A DNA stretch of 64,000 bases from Kosakonia radicincitans DSM 16656. Its GTDB lineage: Bacteria > Pseudomonadota > Gammaproteobacteria > Enterobacterales > Enterobacteriaceae. Below the pieces are notes generated by a model, which was not told the origin of the DNA, did not search any database, and saw only the letters and a list, made by a program, of their open reading frames with translations. Position 1 is the stretch's first letter, and every line of letters begins with the position of its first letter. Position numbers and translations under genes: made by a program. Location: NCBI RefSeq assembly GCF_000280495.2, contig NZ_CP018016.1, forward strand, positions 5,753,640 to 5,817,639, in the 5' to 3' direction. Positions 9,164 through 23,299 of the stretch are shown here, in pieces.

Positions 9164-10150
9164 TTAATACATTGGTGTTAATGCTAAAGGTGGTTCTTGC
9201 AGAACATTCACCTGATCCAGAAAAATCGAAGTTTGCCTGCGCCAGTGATCTTCACTGCGCAGCCATGGAAAGTTTTTCGGAAACGCCGGATCGTCCCAGC
9301 GACGAATAAGCCACGCCAGATAGTACACCTGACGCATGGCGCGAAGAGGCTCAATCAGGCCAAGCTCGGCACGATTAAATTCACAAAACTCTTCATATGC
9401 TTCGACGATCATCTCCAGTTGCATACGCTGCTCGGCTTTATCGCCATGTAGCAGCATCCATAGATCCTGTACCGCAGGACCATTACGCGCATCGTCTAAG
9501 TCAACAAACATCGGTCCGTCACGCCAGAGAATATTTCCGGCATGACAGTCTCCGTGCAGACGCAGGAGATTGAAACGGCTGTGCCACTGATCCATAACAG
9601 CATCAATAAGCTTATCAACAGCGCTCAAAAATGCCTCTTTCAGCGACGCAGGAATAAGCGTGGTGGTTTCAAATAACTGGCGGGGTTCAATTAAATACTC
9701 TTTAACACCAATATCCGGGCGATGAGTAAAACGTTTTTTGCTGCCGGTTTGATGCAGTCGCCCGAGATAGCGGCCAACCCATTCCATTTGATCCAGATTG
9801 TCGGCTTCGAATTGCCGACCGCCAACGCTTGGGAAGACAGCAAAATAGAAATCCTGATAAGTAAGTAGGGTCTGGTGATTAAAGGCAAGCGGTGCGGCGA
9901 CCGGTACATCATCGCGCTGAAGATCCAGGGCAAACTCGTGCTCTTCAAGGATCTGCACGGCCGACCAGCGTTCAGGACGGTAAAATTTCACCACATAACG
10001 ACGGCGATCTTCGTCCTGAAATTGATAAACGCGGTTTTCGTAGCTATTTAGCGCAGTAAGGCCAGAATCCACACGGATCCCCTGCGCAAATAGCGCATCC
10101 ATGATGGTGTCGGGGTGTAGTGTCTGGAAAGTAAAAGCGTTACGGGTCAT
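9164..10150 (-). CDS. srkA: stress response kinase A (Ser/Thr kinase)
   Basis: SrkA (RdoA, YihE) is a protein kinase with a choline-kinase-like (APH) fold that protects against MazEF-linked stress death. The 328 residues match E. coli. Catalytic D201 sits in [12 protein letters not shown], and metal-binding D217 is in [11 protein letters not shown]. An ATP-anchoring lysine is in RYVVKFYRP. It is followed by dsbA with a 16-base gap, consistent with the known bicistronic arrangement. No clear Cpx box was found in the short upstream spacer. Confidence 0.97.
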   Translation of the reverse strand: MTRNAFTFQTLHPDTIMDALFAQGIRVDSGLTALNSYENRVYQFQDEDRRRYVVKFYRPERWSAVQILEEHEFALDLQRDDVPVAAPLAFNHQTLLTYQDFYFAVFPSVGGRQFEADNLDQMEWVGRYLGRLHQTGSKKRFTHRPDIGVKEYLIEPRQLFETTTLIPASLKEAFLSAVDKLIDAVMDQWHSRFNLLRLHGDCHAGNILWRDGPMFVDLDDARNGPAVQDLWMLLHGDKAEQRMQLEMIVEAYEEFCEFNRAELGLIEPLRAMRQVYYLAWLIRRWDDPAFPKNFPWLRSEDHWRRQTSIFLDQVNVLQEPPLALTPMY

Positions 10151-10193
10151 CCTGGCATCCGAAAATTCGACGAATAATTCAGGATACCATTTC

Positions 10194-10215
10194 GCGGCGC
10201 GTTCAGTGGCGCCGC
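10194..10215 (-). terminator. hairpin between yihD and srkA
   Basis: GCGGCGC (10194-10200) and GCGCCGC (10209-10215) form a perfect 7-bp GC stem downstream of yihD. No T run follows, so it may end or stabilise the yihD transcript rather than act as a classical terminator. Confidence 0.45.
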
Positions 10216-10225
10216 TTACAAGCTT

Positions 10226-10495
10226 TTACTCTTTAATTACGCCACGTGCGCGCAGCAGAGCGGTTTTAAAATCCTCTTCATAATCCTTCTGAATACCAGG
10301 GATGACGGCATCTTTCGCTGAGTCACGCATTTTCAGATGATAGATCAGGATGTCATCACTTAAATCGACCAGTTCACCCTCATAACCTGACTCTTGCGCC
10401 AGTTTCTGCAAGAATTGCATTAAGTTTAACTCGGGTTCTTTTTGCCACGCAGGCTGGAGAAGTTCGATAACTTCGTTCAGGCGTTTACATTTCAT
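10226..10495 (-). CDS. yihD: conserved protein YihD (DUF1040)
   Basis: YihD is a small conserved enterobacterial protein of unknown function. The start [14 protein letters not shown] was chosen because it gives the 89 residues of E. coli YihD and has AAGGAG about 7 bases upstream. An in-frame ATG ten codons earlier has no such site. The protein is soluble and helical, with no membrane segment. It is transcribed divergently from mobA and precedes srkA on the same strand, with a GC hairpin between them. Confidence 0.93.
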   Translation of the reverse strand: MKCKRLNEVIELLQPAWQKEPELNLMQFLQKLAQESGYEGELVDLSDDILIYHLKMRDSAKDAVIPGIQKDYEEDFKTALLRARGVIKE

Positions 10496-10564
10496 GTTCT
10501 TGCTCCTTACTCTTGGTACAGACACGTTAGCAGGGTCAAACCCACAATAAAAGAGGCGATACTG

Positions 10565-11143
10565 GTGGCAGTAAGTGATACGGTAACTGGCGTAATTCTG
10601 GCGGGAGGGAAAGCCTCACGTATGGGAGGAAATGATAAGGGATTATTGCAACTTAATGGCCAACCACTTTGGGAGCATGTAGCGCAAAAACTGAAGCCAC
10701 AGGTGACAGATATGGTTATTAGCGCTAATCGAAACCTCGATATCTATCGTGCCAGTGGCCTGCCAGTGCTGACCGATACGCTACGTGATTATCCCGGGCC
10801 GCTGGCAGGAATTCTATCAGTGATACAGCAACATTCTGGGCTATGGTTCCTTTTCTGTCCCTGCGATACCCCTCATATACCGGCAGATCTTGCCATACGG
10901 TTACAGAGAAACCGTCAGCAGGCTTTGGCTGTCTGGGTCCACGATGGCGAGCGGGATCATCCAACTATCGCGCTAATTCATCGCGATATCATGCCCTCTT
11001 TACAGGAATATCTGGCACGCGGTGAACGCAGGGTAATGGTATTCCTGCGCGAGGCTGGCGGCCATGCGGTGGATTTTAGCGATGTTAAAGACGCTTTCGC
11101 TAATGTGAATACCCCGGAAGACCTGGCTCATTGGCAGGAGTAA
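10565..11143 (+). CDS. mobA: molybdenum cofactor guanylyltransferase MobA
   Basis: MobA transfers GMP from GTP to molybdopterin to make the guanine dinucleotide cofactor used by enzymes such as nitrate reductase and formate dehydrogenase. The nucleotidyltransferase loop [11 protein letters not shown] lies at residues 12-22 and the Mg-binding D101 in [15 protein letters not shown] is also intact. The start used is GTG at 10565, with GAGG 8 bases upstream, giving 192 residues (E. coli 194). In-frame upstream sequence overlaps the yihD promoter and coding region and is unlikely to be translated. mobB follows after 2 bases. Confidence 0.94.
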   Translation: MAVSDTVTGVILAGGKASRMGGNDKGLLQLNGQPLWEHVAQKLKPQVTDMVISANRNLDIYRASGLPVLTDTLRDYPGPLAGILSVIQQHSGLWFLFCPCDTPHIPADLAIRLQRNRQQALAVWVHDGERDHPTIALIHRDIMPSLQEYLARGERRVMVFLREAGGHAVDFSDVKDAFANVNTPEDLAHWQE

Positions 11144-11145
11144 CT

Positions 11146-11649
11146 ATGATCCCACTACTGGCTATTGCCGCATGGAGCGGTACAGGAAAGACCACGCTAC
11201 TCAAAAAGTTAATTCCAGAGCTTTGTGCTCATGGTATCCGTCCCGGCTTAATAAAACATACCCACCACGATATGGATGTCGATAAACCGGGTAAAGATAG
11301 CTATGAGCTACGCAAGGCGGGAGCAGCACAGACTTTGGTCGCCAGTTCGCAGCGTTGGGCGCTGATGACAGAAACACCAGATGAAACCAGTCTGGATCTG
11401 GCGTATCTTGCTGGTCGAATGGATGCAACGAAACTGGATTTAGTTCTGGTCGAAGGTTTTAAACATGAGTCCGTGGCAAAAATTATGCTCTGGCGACAGG
11501 ACAGCGGGCATAATCTGCAAGAGCTTATACTGGATGAGCATGTCATCGCGGTAGCCAGCGATGTAGCACTGGAACTTGATGTACCGGTGCTGGATATAAA
11601 TGATATTGCTCAGATTGCTGGCTTTATTCTTCATTGGTTACGCGCATAG
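11146..11649 (+). CDS. mobB: molybdopterin-guanine dinucleotide adapter MobB
   Basis: MobB is a GTP-binding protein that assists MobA in molybdopterin guanine dinucleotide synthesis but is not strictly essential. The P-loop WSGTGKTT is at residues 10-17, and the conserved KHTHHDMDVDKPGKDS follows near residue 37. VEGFKHE is the third family motif. The 167-residue product starts at an ATG two bases after the mobA stop, so the genes form a tightly coupled pair. Its stop is just before the terminator of the converging rRNA operon. Confidence 0.95.
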   Translation: MIPLLAIAAWSGTGKTTLLKKLIPELCAHGIRPGLIKHTHHDMDVDKPGKDSYELRKAGAAQTLVASSQRWALMTETPDETSLDLAYLAGRMDATKLDLVLVEGFKHESVAKIMLWRQDSGHNLQELILDEHVIAVASDVALELDVPVLDINDIAQIAGFILHWLRA

Positions 11650-11680
11650 AGCGTGTGACCTTTTATTTTATCTGAACGCA

Positions 11681-11708
11681 AAGAGGCCATCCTTCCGGAT
11701 GGCCTCTT
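11681..11708 (-). terminator. rRNA operon terminator
   Basis: GAGGCCATCC and GGATGGCCTC form a 10-bp stem with a four-base loop just after the 5S gene, followed on the minus strand by TTTGCGTT. This is the familiar enterobacterial rrn T1-type terminator. Confidence 0.9.
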
Positions 11709-11718
11709 CACTGGTTTG

Positions 11719-11838
11719 ATGCCTGGCAGTTCCCTACTCTCGCATGGGGAGACCCCACACTACCATCGGCGCTACGGCGTTTCACTTCTGAGTTCGGCAT
11801 GGGGTCAGGTGGGACCACCGCGCTAGTGCCGCCAGGCA
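11719..11838 (-). rRNA. rrf: 5S ribosomal RNA
   Basis: The 120-nt 5S rRNA is read leftward. It begins TGCCTGGCGGC and ends CTGCCAGGCAT, with the two ends complementary. The central loop sequence CCATGCCGAACTCAGAAG is the hallmark of gamma-proteobacterial 5S. It is the last gene of the operon; no tRNA follows before the terminator, unlike E. coli rrnC, which carries tRNA-Asp and tRNA-Trp there. Confidence 0.99.
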
Positions 11839-11932
11839 AATTCTGTTCACCGCCATGCCTCAGCGGCACACCGGTTTAATCTGTATCTCGCTGAAAAAAT
11901 TCTCTCTCACGCCAAAACATCTTCGGCGTTGT

Positions 11933-14839
<2,907 letters not shown>

Positions 14840-15018
14840 TCACAACCCGAAGATGTTTCTTCCGATTCATCATCGCATTGCAAAAATTTGAGAGACTCAC
14901 GAACAACTTGCGTTGTTCAGTGTTTCAATTTTCAGCTTGATCCAGATTTTTAAAGAGCAAAACTTCGCAGCACACACAGAATGTGTACTCTGAAGTTTTT
15001 TTGTTTGTGCAGTAATGA
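14840..15018 (-). other. tRNA-Ala to 23S spacer with boxA
   Basis: The 179-base transcribed spacer contains a boxA-like GCTCTTTAAAAATCTGG on the minus strand (about 14943-14959), used for rRNA antitermination, plus the strand that pairs around the 23S 5' end for RNase III processing. Confidence 0.7.
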
Positions 15019-15094
15019 TGGTGGAGCTATGCGGGATCGAACCGCAGACCTCCTGCGTGCAAAGCAGGCGCTCTCCCAGCTGAGCTATAGCCCC
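15019..15094 (-). tRNA. alaT: tRNA-Ala (anticodon TGC)
   Basis: The 76-nt tRNA begins GGGGCTATAGCTCAGC and ends with an encoded CCA. The anticodon loop CTTTGCACG carries TGC. It is the second spacer tRNA between 16S and 23S, as in E. coli rrnA, rrnD and rrnH. The symbol alaT is used by analogy with rrnA. Confidence 0.98.
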
Positions 15095-15133
15095 ATCGTA
15101 GTTAAAACCTCATCAAATTTGCTTTCGCAAATT

Positions 15134-15210
<77 letters not shown>

Positions 15211-15282
15211 GCAGAGATTTTCTTACTGCTGTTTTTTCATCAGACAATCTGTGTGAGCACTTCAGGAGATGGTTCTTTAAGG

Positions 15283-16822
<1,540 letters not shown>

Positions 16823-16953
16823 AAAGTTTGATGCTCATCGAATTAAACTTCGTAATGAATTACGTGTTCACCCGTGAGACTTGGTATTCATTTTTTGTCC
16901 GGAGACATCAAGAATCCAGTCACCTGAGTGCCCACACAGATTGTCTGATAAAT

Positions 16954-16965
16954 TGTTAAAGAGCA
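16954..16965 (-). promoter_or_regulatory. rrn leader boxA antitermination site
   Basis: TGCTCTTTAACA on the minus strand is the consensus boxA of the rRNA leader, bound by NusB/NusE to form the antitermination complex. It lies about 130 bases before the 16S gene. Confidence 0.85.
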
Positions 16966-17000
16966 GTGCCGCTGTGTTTTCGCTGCGGCGCGGGGTGTGC

Positions 17001-17028
17001 ATATTACGCTTTCCCGCCGTGAAGTCAA
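17001..17028 (-). promoter_or_regulatory. rrn promoter P2
   Basis: On the minus strand TTGACT (17023-17028) and TAATAT (17001-17006) are 16 bases apart with a GC-rich discriminator. This is the constitutive P2 promoter position of rRNA operons. Confidence 0.88.
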
Positions 17029-17098
17029 CTGATTATTTTCAGATTTCTTCACCTGACAGGCCGGTGTGTATGCCGTTGTGCCGTGTCAGTGGAGGCGC

Positions 17099-17126
17099 AT
17101 TATAGGGAGATAATTCCGGCTGACAA
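17099..17126 (-). promoter_or_regulatory. rrn promoter P1 with UP element
   Basis: TTGTCA (17121-17126) and TATAAT (17099-17104) are spaced by 16 bases, the suboptimal spacing that makes P1 sensitive to ppGpp/DksA. A GC-rich discriminator (GCGCCTCC) follows. Upstream, an A/T-rich stretch (AAAACTTTTTTTAAATT, to about 17147) is a typical UP element for the alpha subunit. Confidence 0.92.
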
Positions 17127-17277
17127 CCCCTAATTTAAAAAAAGTTTTCAACCGTGTCTTTTTTCAACAAAACGCGGCAAAAAGAGGCATGAATAACTGA
17201 TTTTGCTGTTTTTGCCACCACTGACAGATATCGAATGGCATACTAGCGAGTGATACAAAGAAAAAAGGAAGTGAGAA

Positions 17278-17967
17278 ATGCCTTTAAACGCACAGCAACT
17301 TGCCGCGCAGAAAAACATCTCTTGGGTGTTAGCAGAGAAACTGGCGCAACAGATCCTGAAAGGTGAATATGCTCCGGGCTCGATTTTACCGGGTGAGATG
17401 GAACTGGGTGAGAAGTTTGGCGTCAGCCGCACCGCAGTCAGGGAAGCGGTAAAGACATTAACCGCAAAGGGGATGGTCTTGCCTCGCCCGCGTATTGGCA
17501 CCCGGGTAATGCCCCGCGACAACTGGAACTTCCTTGATAAAGAATTGTTGTTCTGGTGGATGCACGAGGATAACTTCAAGGAAATCATTCAGCACTTCCT
17601 TATTATGCGCAGCAGCCTTGAACCTCAGGCTTGCCTGCTCGCAGCAACACTCGCCAGCGCAGAACAAAAAGCGTATCTCAATACCCTAATGGAAGAGATG
17701 GTTAGCCTGAAAAAGGACTTTAACCGCGAACGCTGGATTGAAGTGGATACGGCCTGGCACGAACACATTTACGCGATGAGTGATAACCCCTTCCTTATTT
17801 CTTTCTCTTCACTCTTTCACTCGATTTACCACACCTACTTTACCTCTATAACTCAAAACGAAGTGATCAAACTCGACCTTCACCAGGCGATAGTGGACGC
17901 CATTCAGGAAAGCGACGGCGAAAGCGCATTCCGGGCGAGCCAGTTATTACTGAATACGCCTAATTAA
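17278..17967 (+). CDS. yieP: GntR-family (FadR subfamily) regulator YieP
   Basis: YieP is a GntR-type transcription regulator of the FadR/FCD subfamily. The N-terminal winged helix (residues 10-75) includes [15 protein letters not shown] as the recognition region. The C-terminal FCD helical domain contains the WHEHIY and HQAIVDAI metal-binding positions. The 229 residues are one fewer than in E. coli. AAAAGGAAG precedes the ATG at good spacing. It is transcribed divergently from the rRNA operon and 11 bases ahead of hsrA, so the two probably form an operon. In E. coli yieP also borders the upstream side of rrnC. Confidence 0.96.
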   Translation: MPLNAQQLAAQKNISWVLAEKLAQQILKGEYAPGSILPGEMELGEKFGVSRTAVREAVKTLTAKGMVLPRPRIGTRVMPRDNWNFLDKELLFWWMHEDNFKEIIQHFLIMRSSLEPQACLLAATLASAEQKAYLNTLMEEMVSLKKDFNRERWIEVDTAWHEHIYAMSDNPFLISFSSLFHSIYHTYFTSITQNEVIKLDLHQAIVDAIQESDGESAFRASQLLLNTPN

Positions 17968-17978
17968 CGGGAATTGGT

Positions 17979-19382
17979 ATGACAGAGAAGAAAGCGCGCA
18001 GTATGGCCGGCCTGCCATGGATCGCAGCAATGGCTTTTTTTATGCAGGCACTGGATGCCACCATTCTTAACACCGCCCTACCCGCAATAGCACAGAGCCT
18101 TGGCCGCTCCCCGCTGGCGATGCAATCCACCATCATTAGTTACACGCTGACCGTGGCCATGCTGATCCCGATGAGCGGTTGGCTGGCAGACCGTTTTGGC
18201 ACTCGTCGGGTATTTATGCTGGCGGTAAGCCTGTTTACCCTCGGCTCACTGGCGTGCGCGCTCTCCAACTCACTGTCAATGCTGGTTGTGTTTCGTGTCA
18301 TTCAGGGGATTGGCGGTGCGATGATGATGCCGGTGGCCCGTCTGGCATTACTACGCGCGTATCCGCGCAGTGAACTGCTGCCGGTCCTGAACTTTGTCAC
18401 CATGCCCGGGCTTGTCGGGCCGATTCTTGGCCCGGTATTGGGCGGCGTGCTGGTCACCTGGGCAAGCTGGCACTGGATCTTCTTGATTAATATTCCGATT
18501 GGTATCGCTGGCCTGTTTTATGCGCGGAAATATATGCCGAACTTCACCACGCCACGGCGAAGTTTCGATATGGGGGGCTTTTTCCTTTTTGGTTTGAGCC
18601 TTGTACTGTTTTCCAGCGGCATGGAGTTATTTGGAGAGAAGCTGGTCGCCAGCTGGATTGCTTTCGCGATTATCCTCAGCGGTCTCGGTTTGCTTTGGGC
18701 TTACGTTCGCCATGCGCGTCGCCACCCAGCTCCACTGATATCACTCAATCTGTTTAACACCCGCACCTTTTCCGTCGGCATCGCCGGGAACATTGCTTCC
18801 CGCCTGGGGACGGGTTGCGTACCGTTTTTGATGCCGCTGATGTTGCAGGTCGGTTTTGGGTATCCCGCGCTGATTGCTGGTTGCATGATGGCGCCAACCG
18901 CGCTGGGCTCTATTCTGGCAAAATCCACGGTCACACAGATATTGCGCTGGTTCGGTTATCGCAAGACGCTGGTTGGTATTACGCTGTTTATTGGTTTGAT
19001 GATTGCCCAGTTCGCGCTGCAAACGCCGGCGATGGCAGTATGGATGCTGGTGCTGCCGCTGTTCATCCTGGGGATGGCAATGTCCACCCAGTTTACCTCG
19101 ATGAATACCATTACTCTGGCGGACTTAACCGATGAAAATGCCAGCAGCGGCAACAGCGTCCTGGCAGTCACGCAACAGTTATCGATAAGTCTGGGGGTCG
19201 CGGTCAGCGCTGCGGTGCTGCGTTTCTATGAAGGGTTCGATAGCATTAATACCGTGGAGCAGTTCCACTACACCTTTATTACCATGGGCGCTATCACGCT
19301 GCTCTCCGCGCTGGTCTTTATGCTGCTGAAAGCGAAAGATGGCCGCAACCTGATCAAAGAGCGCCACAAAAAATCAGGCTGA
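17979..19382 (+). CDS. hsrA: MFS drug-efflux-type transporter HsrA
   Basis: HsrA (YieO) is a DHA2-type major facilitator permease with about 14 predicted membrane segments in the inner membrane. [15 protein letters not shown] near the start and the LADRFGTRR loop motif (motif A, residues 69-77) are typical of 14-TM exporters. The 467 residues compare with 475 in E. coli, where overexpression affects RpoS-related phenotypes. Its substrate is not established. The 3' end overlaps the converging rbsR by 9 bases, leaving no room for a terminator between them. Confidence 0.95.
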   Translation: MTEKKARSMAGLPWIAAMAFFMQALDATILNTALPAIAQSLGRSPLAMQSTIISYTLTVAMLIPMSGWLADRFGTRRVFMLAVSLFTLGSLACALSNSLSMLVVFRVIQGIGGAMMMPVARLALLRAYPRSELLPVLNFVTMPGLVGPILGPVLGGVLVTWASWHWIFLINIPIGIAGLFYARKYMPNFTTPRRSFDMGGFFLFGLSLVLFSSGMELFGEKLVASWIAFAIILSGLGLLWAYVRHARRHPAPLISLNLFNTRTFSVGIAGNIASRLGTGCVPFLMPLMLQVGFGYPALIAGCMMAPTALGSILAKSTVTQILRWFGYRKTLVGITLFIGLMIAQFALQTPAMAVWMLVLPLFILGMAMSTQFTSMNTITLADLTDENASSGNSVLAVTQQLSISLGVAVSAAVLRFYEGFDSINTVEQFHYTFITMGAITLLSALVFMLLKAKDGRNLIKERHKKSG

Positions 19383-20366
19383 ACCGCGCTCTATCAGAAT
19401 CGGCGTGAGCTGCAACCGCTGTTGCTGCAAACCCGGTTCAGCAATACGGTGGATAAGCACGTCAATTGCCAGCTCACCCAGTTCATCTTTTGGTTGATGG
19501 ATAGTGGTGAGCGGTGGAGTCATATAGCGCGCCAGTTCAATATCGTCGTAACCGACAATCGCCATATCTTGCGGGATCTTCAACCCGGCCTGATACAAAG
19601 CCTGGTATGCGCCAACAGCCATCGCATCGTTGCCGATAAAAACCGCCTGCGGGCGTTCGTTCATCGCCAGTAATGCCTGCATGGCATCAAAACCGCCGCC
19701 GAATTCAAAGTCGCTCTCGATTTCATCGCCTTCACGGATGGTTAACCCGGCGCGCGTCATCGCTTCGCGATACCCCTCCAGACGCAAACGCGCAGGCGTT
19801 TTATCCAGTGGCCCGGTGATACAGGCTATACGCGTGAATCCTTTATTGATCAGGTACTGCGTTGCCATATCGCCACCCAGCAAAGAGTTATCCTGAATCA
19901 GATCGCTATCACCGTTAAACGGCGCCCAGTCCATCATCACGGTCGGTATGGAAGGATAGCGCTGCATGATCTCTTGCGAAGGTTGATGGGTCTCGGTGCA
20001 CAGCAGCAGCAACCCGTCGACGCGCTTCTGCATCAGCGTTTCCAGATTACTGTTCATCCGCTGTTCATCGCCTTCGGTATTGCACAACACCAGGCTGTAA
20101 CCGCGCTCAAAACAGCTACGCTCCACGCCGCGCACCAGCTCGGAATAAAAGGGGTTAGTACTGGCGGTTATCAGCATGCCGATGGTGCGGGTCTGATTGA
20201 TTTTCAGGCTCCGCGCCAGCGCAGAAGGGGCATAGTTCAGCGTTTTGATCGCTGCTTCCACCTTCTCCCGAACAGCATCACTGACAAAGCGATCTTTGTT
20301 AATAACGTGGGATACCGTTGAGGTGGAAACGCCCGCCACGCGGGCAACATCCTTCATGGTGGCCAA
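19374..20366 (-). CDS. rbsR: ribose operon repressor RbsR
   Basis: RbsR is a LacI-family repressor that releases the rbs operator when ribose is present. The DNA-binding headpiece [22 protein letters not shown] is at residues 1-22, with the hinge near residues 50-60 (ALARSLK). A periplasmic-binding-protein-like ligand domain follows to residue 330. It starts 3 bases after the rbsK stop, so it is the last gene of rbsDACBKR. Likely targets are the two palindromic operators upstream of rbsD. Length equals E. coli. Confidence 0.98.
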   Translation of the reverse strand: MATMKDVARVAGVSTSTVSHVINKDRFVSDAVREKVEAAIKTLNYAPSALARSLKINQTRTIGMLITASTNPFYSELVRGVERSCFERGYSLVLCNTEGDEQRMNSNLETLMQKRVDGLLLLCTETHQPSQEIMQRYPSIPTVMMDWAPFNGDSDLIQDNSLLGGDMATQYLINKGFTRIACITGPLDKTPARLRLEGYREAMTRAGLTIREGDEIESDFEFGGGFDAMQALLAMNERPQAVFIGNDAMAVGAYQALYQAGLKIPQDMAIVGYDDIELARYMTPPLTTIHQPKDELGELAIDVLIHRIAEPGLQQQRLQLTPILIERGSA

Positions 20367-20369
20367 GTT

Positions 20370-21299
20370 TCACCCCTGCTGAGAGAGAAAATCATCAATC
20401 TCTTTGCGCCACGGAACAGAAGGTTGCGCGCCTTTACGCGTGACAGCAATCGCCGCTGCCGCATGAGCAAAACGGATCGCTTCATCCAGCGTTTTATCTT
20501 CCAGCAATGCCGTCAACAGCGCGCCGTTAAAGGTATCGCCAGCGGCAATGGTATCAATGGCTTTCACTTTAAAGCCGGGGACGCGTTTACCTTCGCCATT
20601 AACACTTGCCCATACGCCACGGCTGCCAAGGGTAATAATTACCGTCTTGATCCCTTTGGCATGCAACGCCTGCGCGGCACGCGCGGCGTCTTCATCACTG
20701 TCAACGCGAATACCAGTCAGTTTTTCCGCTTCGGTTTCATTTGGTGTGATGATGTCCACCAGCGCCAGCAGTTCATCGGAAAGTTCCCGCGCCGGAGCCG
20801 GGTTAAGCGCAACGGTTGTGTGGTTCTGCTGCGCGATGCGCGCGGCAGCCAGTACGCTTTCTACCGGCGACTCCAGTTGCATCAGCAATGCCGATGCGTT
20901 CGCAATCAGCGCGTGCTGCGCTTCTACGCGTTCAATCGAGAGCGCCGCATTCGCTCCCGCATGAATACCGATGACATTCTCACCTTCGCCATTAACAAAA
21001 ATCAGCGCCACACCGGTGGATTCCCCCGCAACAACGCTTACTGGCGCGACATCAATATGATCGCTTTCCAGCTGCTTACGAACACGAACGCCCGTGTCGT
21101 CATCGCCCGTGCAGGCAATAAAAGCGATATCAGCGCCGCTACGCCCGGCGGCAACCGCCTGGTTTGCGCCTTTACCACCGAAAGCCACCTGATACTGGCT
21201 GCCAGTGACGGTTTCGCCCGGCGTCGGGAAAGATTCAAGGTTAAGAATGTGATCGGCATTGATACTACCAAGGACGACGAGTTTGCCTGCGGTTTTCAT
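20370..21299 (-). CDS. rbsK: ribokinase
   Basis: Ribokinase phosphorylates ribose to ribose-5-phosphate. It is a PfkB-family enzyme with FGGKGANQAVAAGRSG around residues 41-56 and the catalytic AAGDTFNGAL (Asp base) near residue 255. The chosen ATG gives MKTAGKLVVLGSINAD and 309 residues, exactly the E. coli length. In-frame ATGs at 21314 and 21326 are possible but extend into a strong hairpin. None of the starts has a good Shine-Dalgarno, which may keep RbsK levels below RbsB. Confidence 0.95.
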   Translation of the reverse strand: MKTAGKLVVLGSINADHILNLESFPTPGETVTGSQYQVAFGGKGANQAVAAGRSGADIAFIACTGDDDTGVRVRKQLESDHIDVAPVSVVAGESTGVALIFVNGEGENVIGIHAGANAALSIERVEAQHALIANASALLMQLESPVESVLAAARIAQQNHTTVALNPAPARELSDELLALVDIITPNETEAEKLTGIRVDSDEDAARAAQALHAKGIKTVIITLGSRGVWASVNGEGKRVPGFKVKAIDTIAAGDTFNGALLTALLEDKTLDEAIRFAHAAAAIAVTRKGAQPSVPWRKEIDDFLSQQG

Positions 21300-21316
21300 G
21301 ATGAGCTTGTCCATAA

Positions 21317-21411
21317 AGTGCGCCACCGTTCCCGGTGGCGCGTGCCATGCTTTTCTTTATTTTTACGTTGTCCCCAGGCGGCAGGTTCAAGCCTACCGAC
21401 TGAACTGCTTA
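21317..21411 (-). ncRNA. candidate RbsZ-like RNA in rbsB 3' region, with hairpin
   Basis: The rbsB-rbsK spacer, read leftward, carries GGGGACA then, ten bases on, AAAGAAAAGCA and TGGC. Together these are complementary to the 5' seed region of the sRNA RybB as I remember it. A perfect 8-bp GC hairpin, GCGCCACC/GGTGGCGC at 21320-21341, follows. In E. coli the rbsB 3' region yields RbsZ, an RNA that sponges RybB. The arrangement suggests the same here; ends are approximate and expression is not shown by sequence. Confidence 0.5.
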
Positions 21412-22302
21412 TTACTGCTTGATGACCAGTTTCAGGTCAACCGGGTTTTTCGCGTAGACTTTTTCGCCTTTCAGCACTTTGTCTGCGGTATCAACACCTT
21501 TCGCGCCAATTTGCTCCGGCAACTGAGCAATCGTTGCTGCCAGTTTACCGTCATTTACAGCTTTAATACCGTCTGGCGTACCGTCAAAACCCACCACCAT
21601 CACGTCGGTTTTACCGGCAGTTTGCAGTGCACGCAGCGCGCCCAGCGCCATTTCATCGTTCTGGGCAAAGACTGCCTGAACATCCGGGTGAGCCGTCAGC
21701 AGGTTCTGCATAACGTTCAGGCCTTTAGTACGATCAAAGTCTGCCGGCTGGCTGGCCAGCACGTTAAATTTATGAGCAGCAACGGCCTGCTGGAAACCTT
21801 CGCCACGTTCACGTGCAGCGGAAGTCCCGGCAATACCCGCCAGTTCGATAACTTTCGCACCTTCACCCGCTTTTTTAGCGATGTAGTCGCCAGCAATTTT
21901 GCCGCCGAGCACGTTGTCAGACGCAATGTGGCTTACCACTTCACCGCTGCTTGCTACGCGGTCGAGGGTAATTACCGGGATTTTTGCCTGGTTAGCCATT
22001 TTGATCGCGTTACCAACAGCATCGGAGTCTGTCGGGTTAATCAGCAGCAGTTTGGTACCGCGAACGGTCAGATCCTGCACGTTGGCCAGCTCTTTGGCCG
22101 GGTTGTTCTGCGAATCCAGGACAACCAGGTCATACCCCAGTTTATCCGCCTCTTTCTGTGCTCCATCCTTCAGGGAGACGAAGAACGGGTTGTTCAGCGT
22201 GGAAATCACCAGAGCAATAGAGTCTTTCGCCATCGCGTTTGCGCTAATGGTGGCGCTCAGTGCAACAGCAGAAACCAGAGTGGCCAGTTTTTTCATGTTC
22301 AT
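21412..22302 (-). CDS. rbsB: ribose-binding periplasmic protein RbsB
   Basis: RbsB captures ribose (and presents it to RbsAC and the Trg chemoreceptor) in the periplasm. The start MNMKKLATL gives 296 residues, equal to E. coli. The signal peptide ends ANAMA before KDSIALV. Ligand-binding features of the type-I periplasmic-binding fold are present: [25 protein letters not shown] and [13 protein letters not shown] two codons upstream is in frame but the ATG has AGGA at 9 bases. It follows rbsC by 26 bases. Confidence 0.98.
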   Translation of the reverse strand: MNMKKLATLVSAVALSATISANAMAKDSIALVISTLNNPFFVSLKDGAQKEADKLGYDLVVLDSQNNPAKELANVQDLTVRGTKLLLINPTDSDAVGNAIKMANQAKIPVITLDRVASSGEVVSHIASDNVLGGKIAGDYIAKKAGEGAKVIELAGIAGTSAARERGEGFQQAVAAHKFNVLASQPADFDRTKGLNVMQNLLTAHPDVQAVFAQNDEMALGALRALQTAGKTDVMVVGFDGTPDGIKAVNDGKLAATIAQLPEQIGAKGVDTADKVLKGEKVYAKNPVDLKLVIKQ

Positions 22303-22328
22303 ATTCACGAGTCCTGTTGTGTAGGTAA

Positions 22329-23294
22329 TTACTGCTTTTTGTTGTCTACCAGCACCGCGAGCAGAATCACCACTGCTTTAACGATCATCTGGTAATAGGA
22401 GGAAACGCTCAACAAATTCAATCCATTATTGAGGAAGCCCAGAATCAATGCGCCGATCAACGTCCCAACAATGCGACCTTTACCGCCAGCCAGACTGGTT
22501 CCGCCCAATACCACCGCAGCAATAGCATCCAGTTCATAACCGGCCCCAGCAGTAGGCTGTGCAGAAGAGAGACGCGCCACTTCAATAATGCCCGCCAGTG
22601 AAGCCAGCAGGCCGCACAGCGAGTAGACGATAATTTTCACTTTATCGACGGAGATGCCGGACAAGCGCGTCGCCGCTTCGTTACCGCCCAAAGCATAGAT
22701 ATAGCGACCCAGGCGAGTTTGATGCAATAAATACCAGGCGGCGATAAAGACCACAGCCATCAGCCACACTGGCGTCGGGATCCCGAGCGGACGGCCAATA
22801 CCAAACCAGCCAAAAATATCTGCGTTAGCGGTAAATCCGGTATTGATTGGGCTGCCATTGGTATAAACCAGCGTTACGCCGCGCAGCAGCAACATCATTA
22901 CCAACGTAGCGATAAACGCCTGCACGCGGCCTTTCGCGACAATCGCCCCGGTAACGGCGCCGATAGCCGCCCCCAGCGCCAGCGCGCCAGCAACGGCCAC
23001 CAGCGCATTCACTTCCACGCCAATCATCGATGCCGCAACCGCGCCGGTGAGCGCCAGCAGGGAACCGACGGACAGATCAATTCCCGAGGTCAGGATAACC
23101 AGCGTCATCCCCACCGCCATAATGGCGTTTACCGAGGTTTGTTGCAGGATATTCAGCAGGTTATTGACGGTAAAAAAGTTCGGACTCATGGTCGAAACAA
23201 TCGCAATCAACACCAGCAAAGCAATTAACGATTTTTGTTCCATTAGCCATGCTTTGCTGAAATAACGGCGACCAGAAACAGCCTGGGTAGTCAT
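22329..23294 (-). CDS. rbsC: ribose ABC transporter permease RbsC
   Basis: RbsC is the membrane permease of the ribose ABC importer. The 321 residues equal E. coli, with eight to ten hydrophobic segments. The carbohydrate-uptake signature [15 protein letters not shown] is near residue 70 and the ATPase-contact [14 protein letters not shown] (EAA-like) near residue 245. It sits between rbsA (5-base gap) and rbsB (26-base gap). Confidence 0.98.
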   Translation of the reverse strand: MTTQAVSGRRYFSKAWLMEQKSLIALLVLIAIVSTMSPNFFTVNNLLNILQQTSVNAIMAVGMTLVILTSGIDLSVGSLLALTGAVAASMIGVEVNALVAVAGALALGAAIGAVTGAIVAKGRVQAFIATLVMMLLLRGVTLVYTNGSPINTGFTANADIFGWFGIGRPLGIPTPVWLMAVVFIAAWYLLHQTRLGRYIYALGGNEAATRLSGISVDKVKIIVYSLCGLLASLAGIIEVARLSSAQPTAGAGYELDAIAAVVLGGTSLAGGKGRIVGTLIGALILGFLNNGLNLLSVSSYYQMIVKAVVILLAVLVDNKKQ

Positions 23295-23299
23295 CTTTT

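Noticed and set aside
20424..21422. A 332-codon plus-strand frame opposite rbsK
   Set aside because: It is an antisense shadow of rbsK with low-complexity Arg-rich product.
21259..22395. A 378-codon plus-strand frame opposite rbsB and part of rbsK
   Set aside because: It is antisense to rbsB, has unusual composition (many Arg/His/Gln), and no family resemblance.
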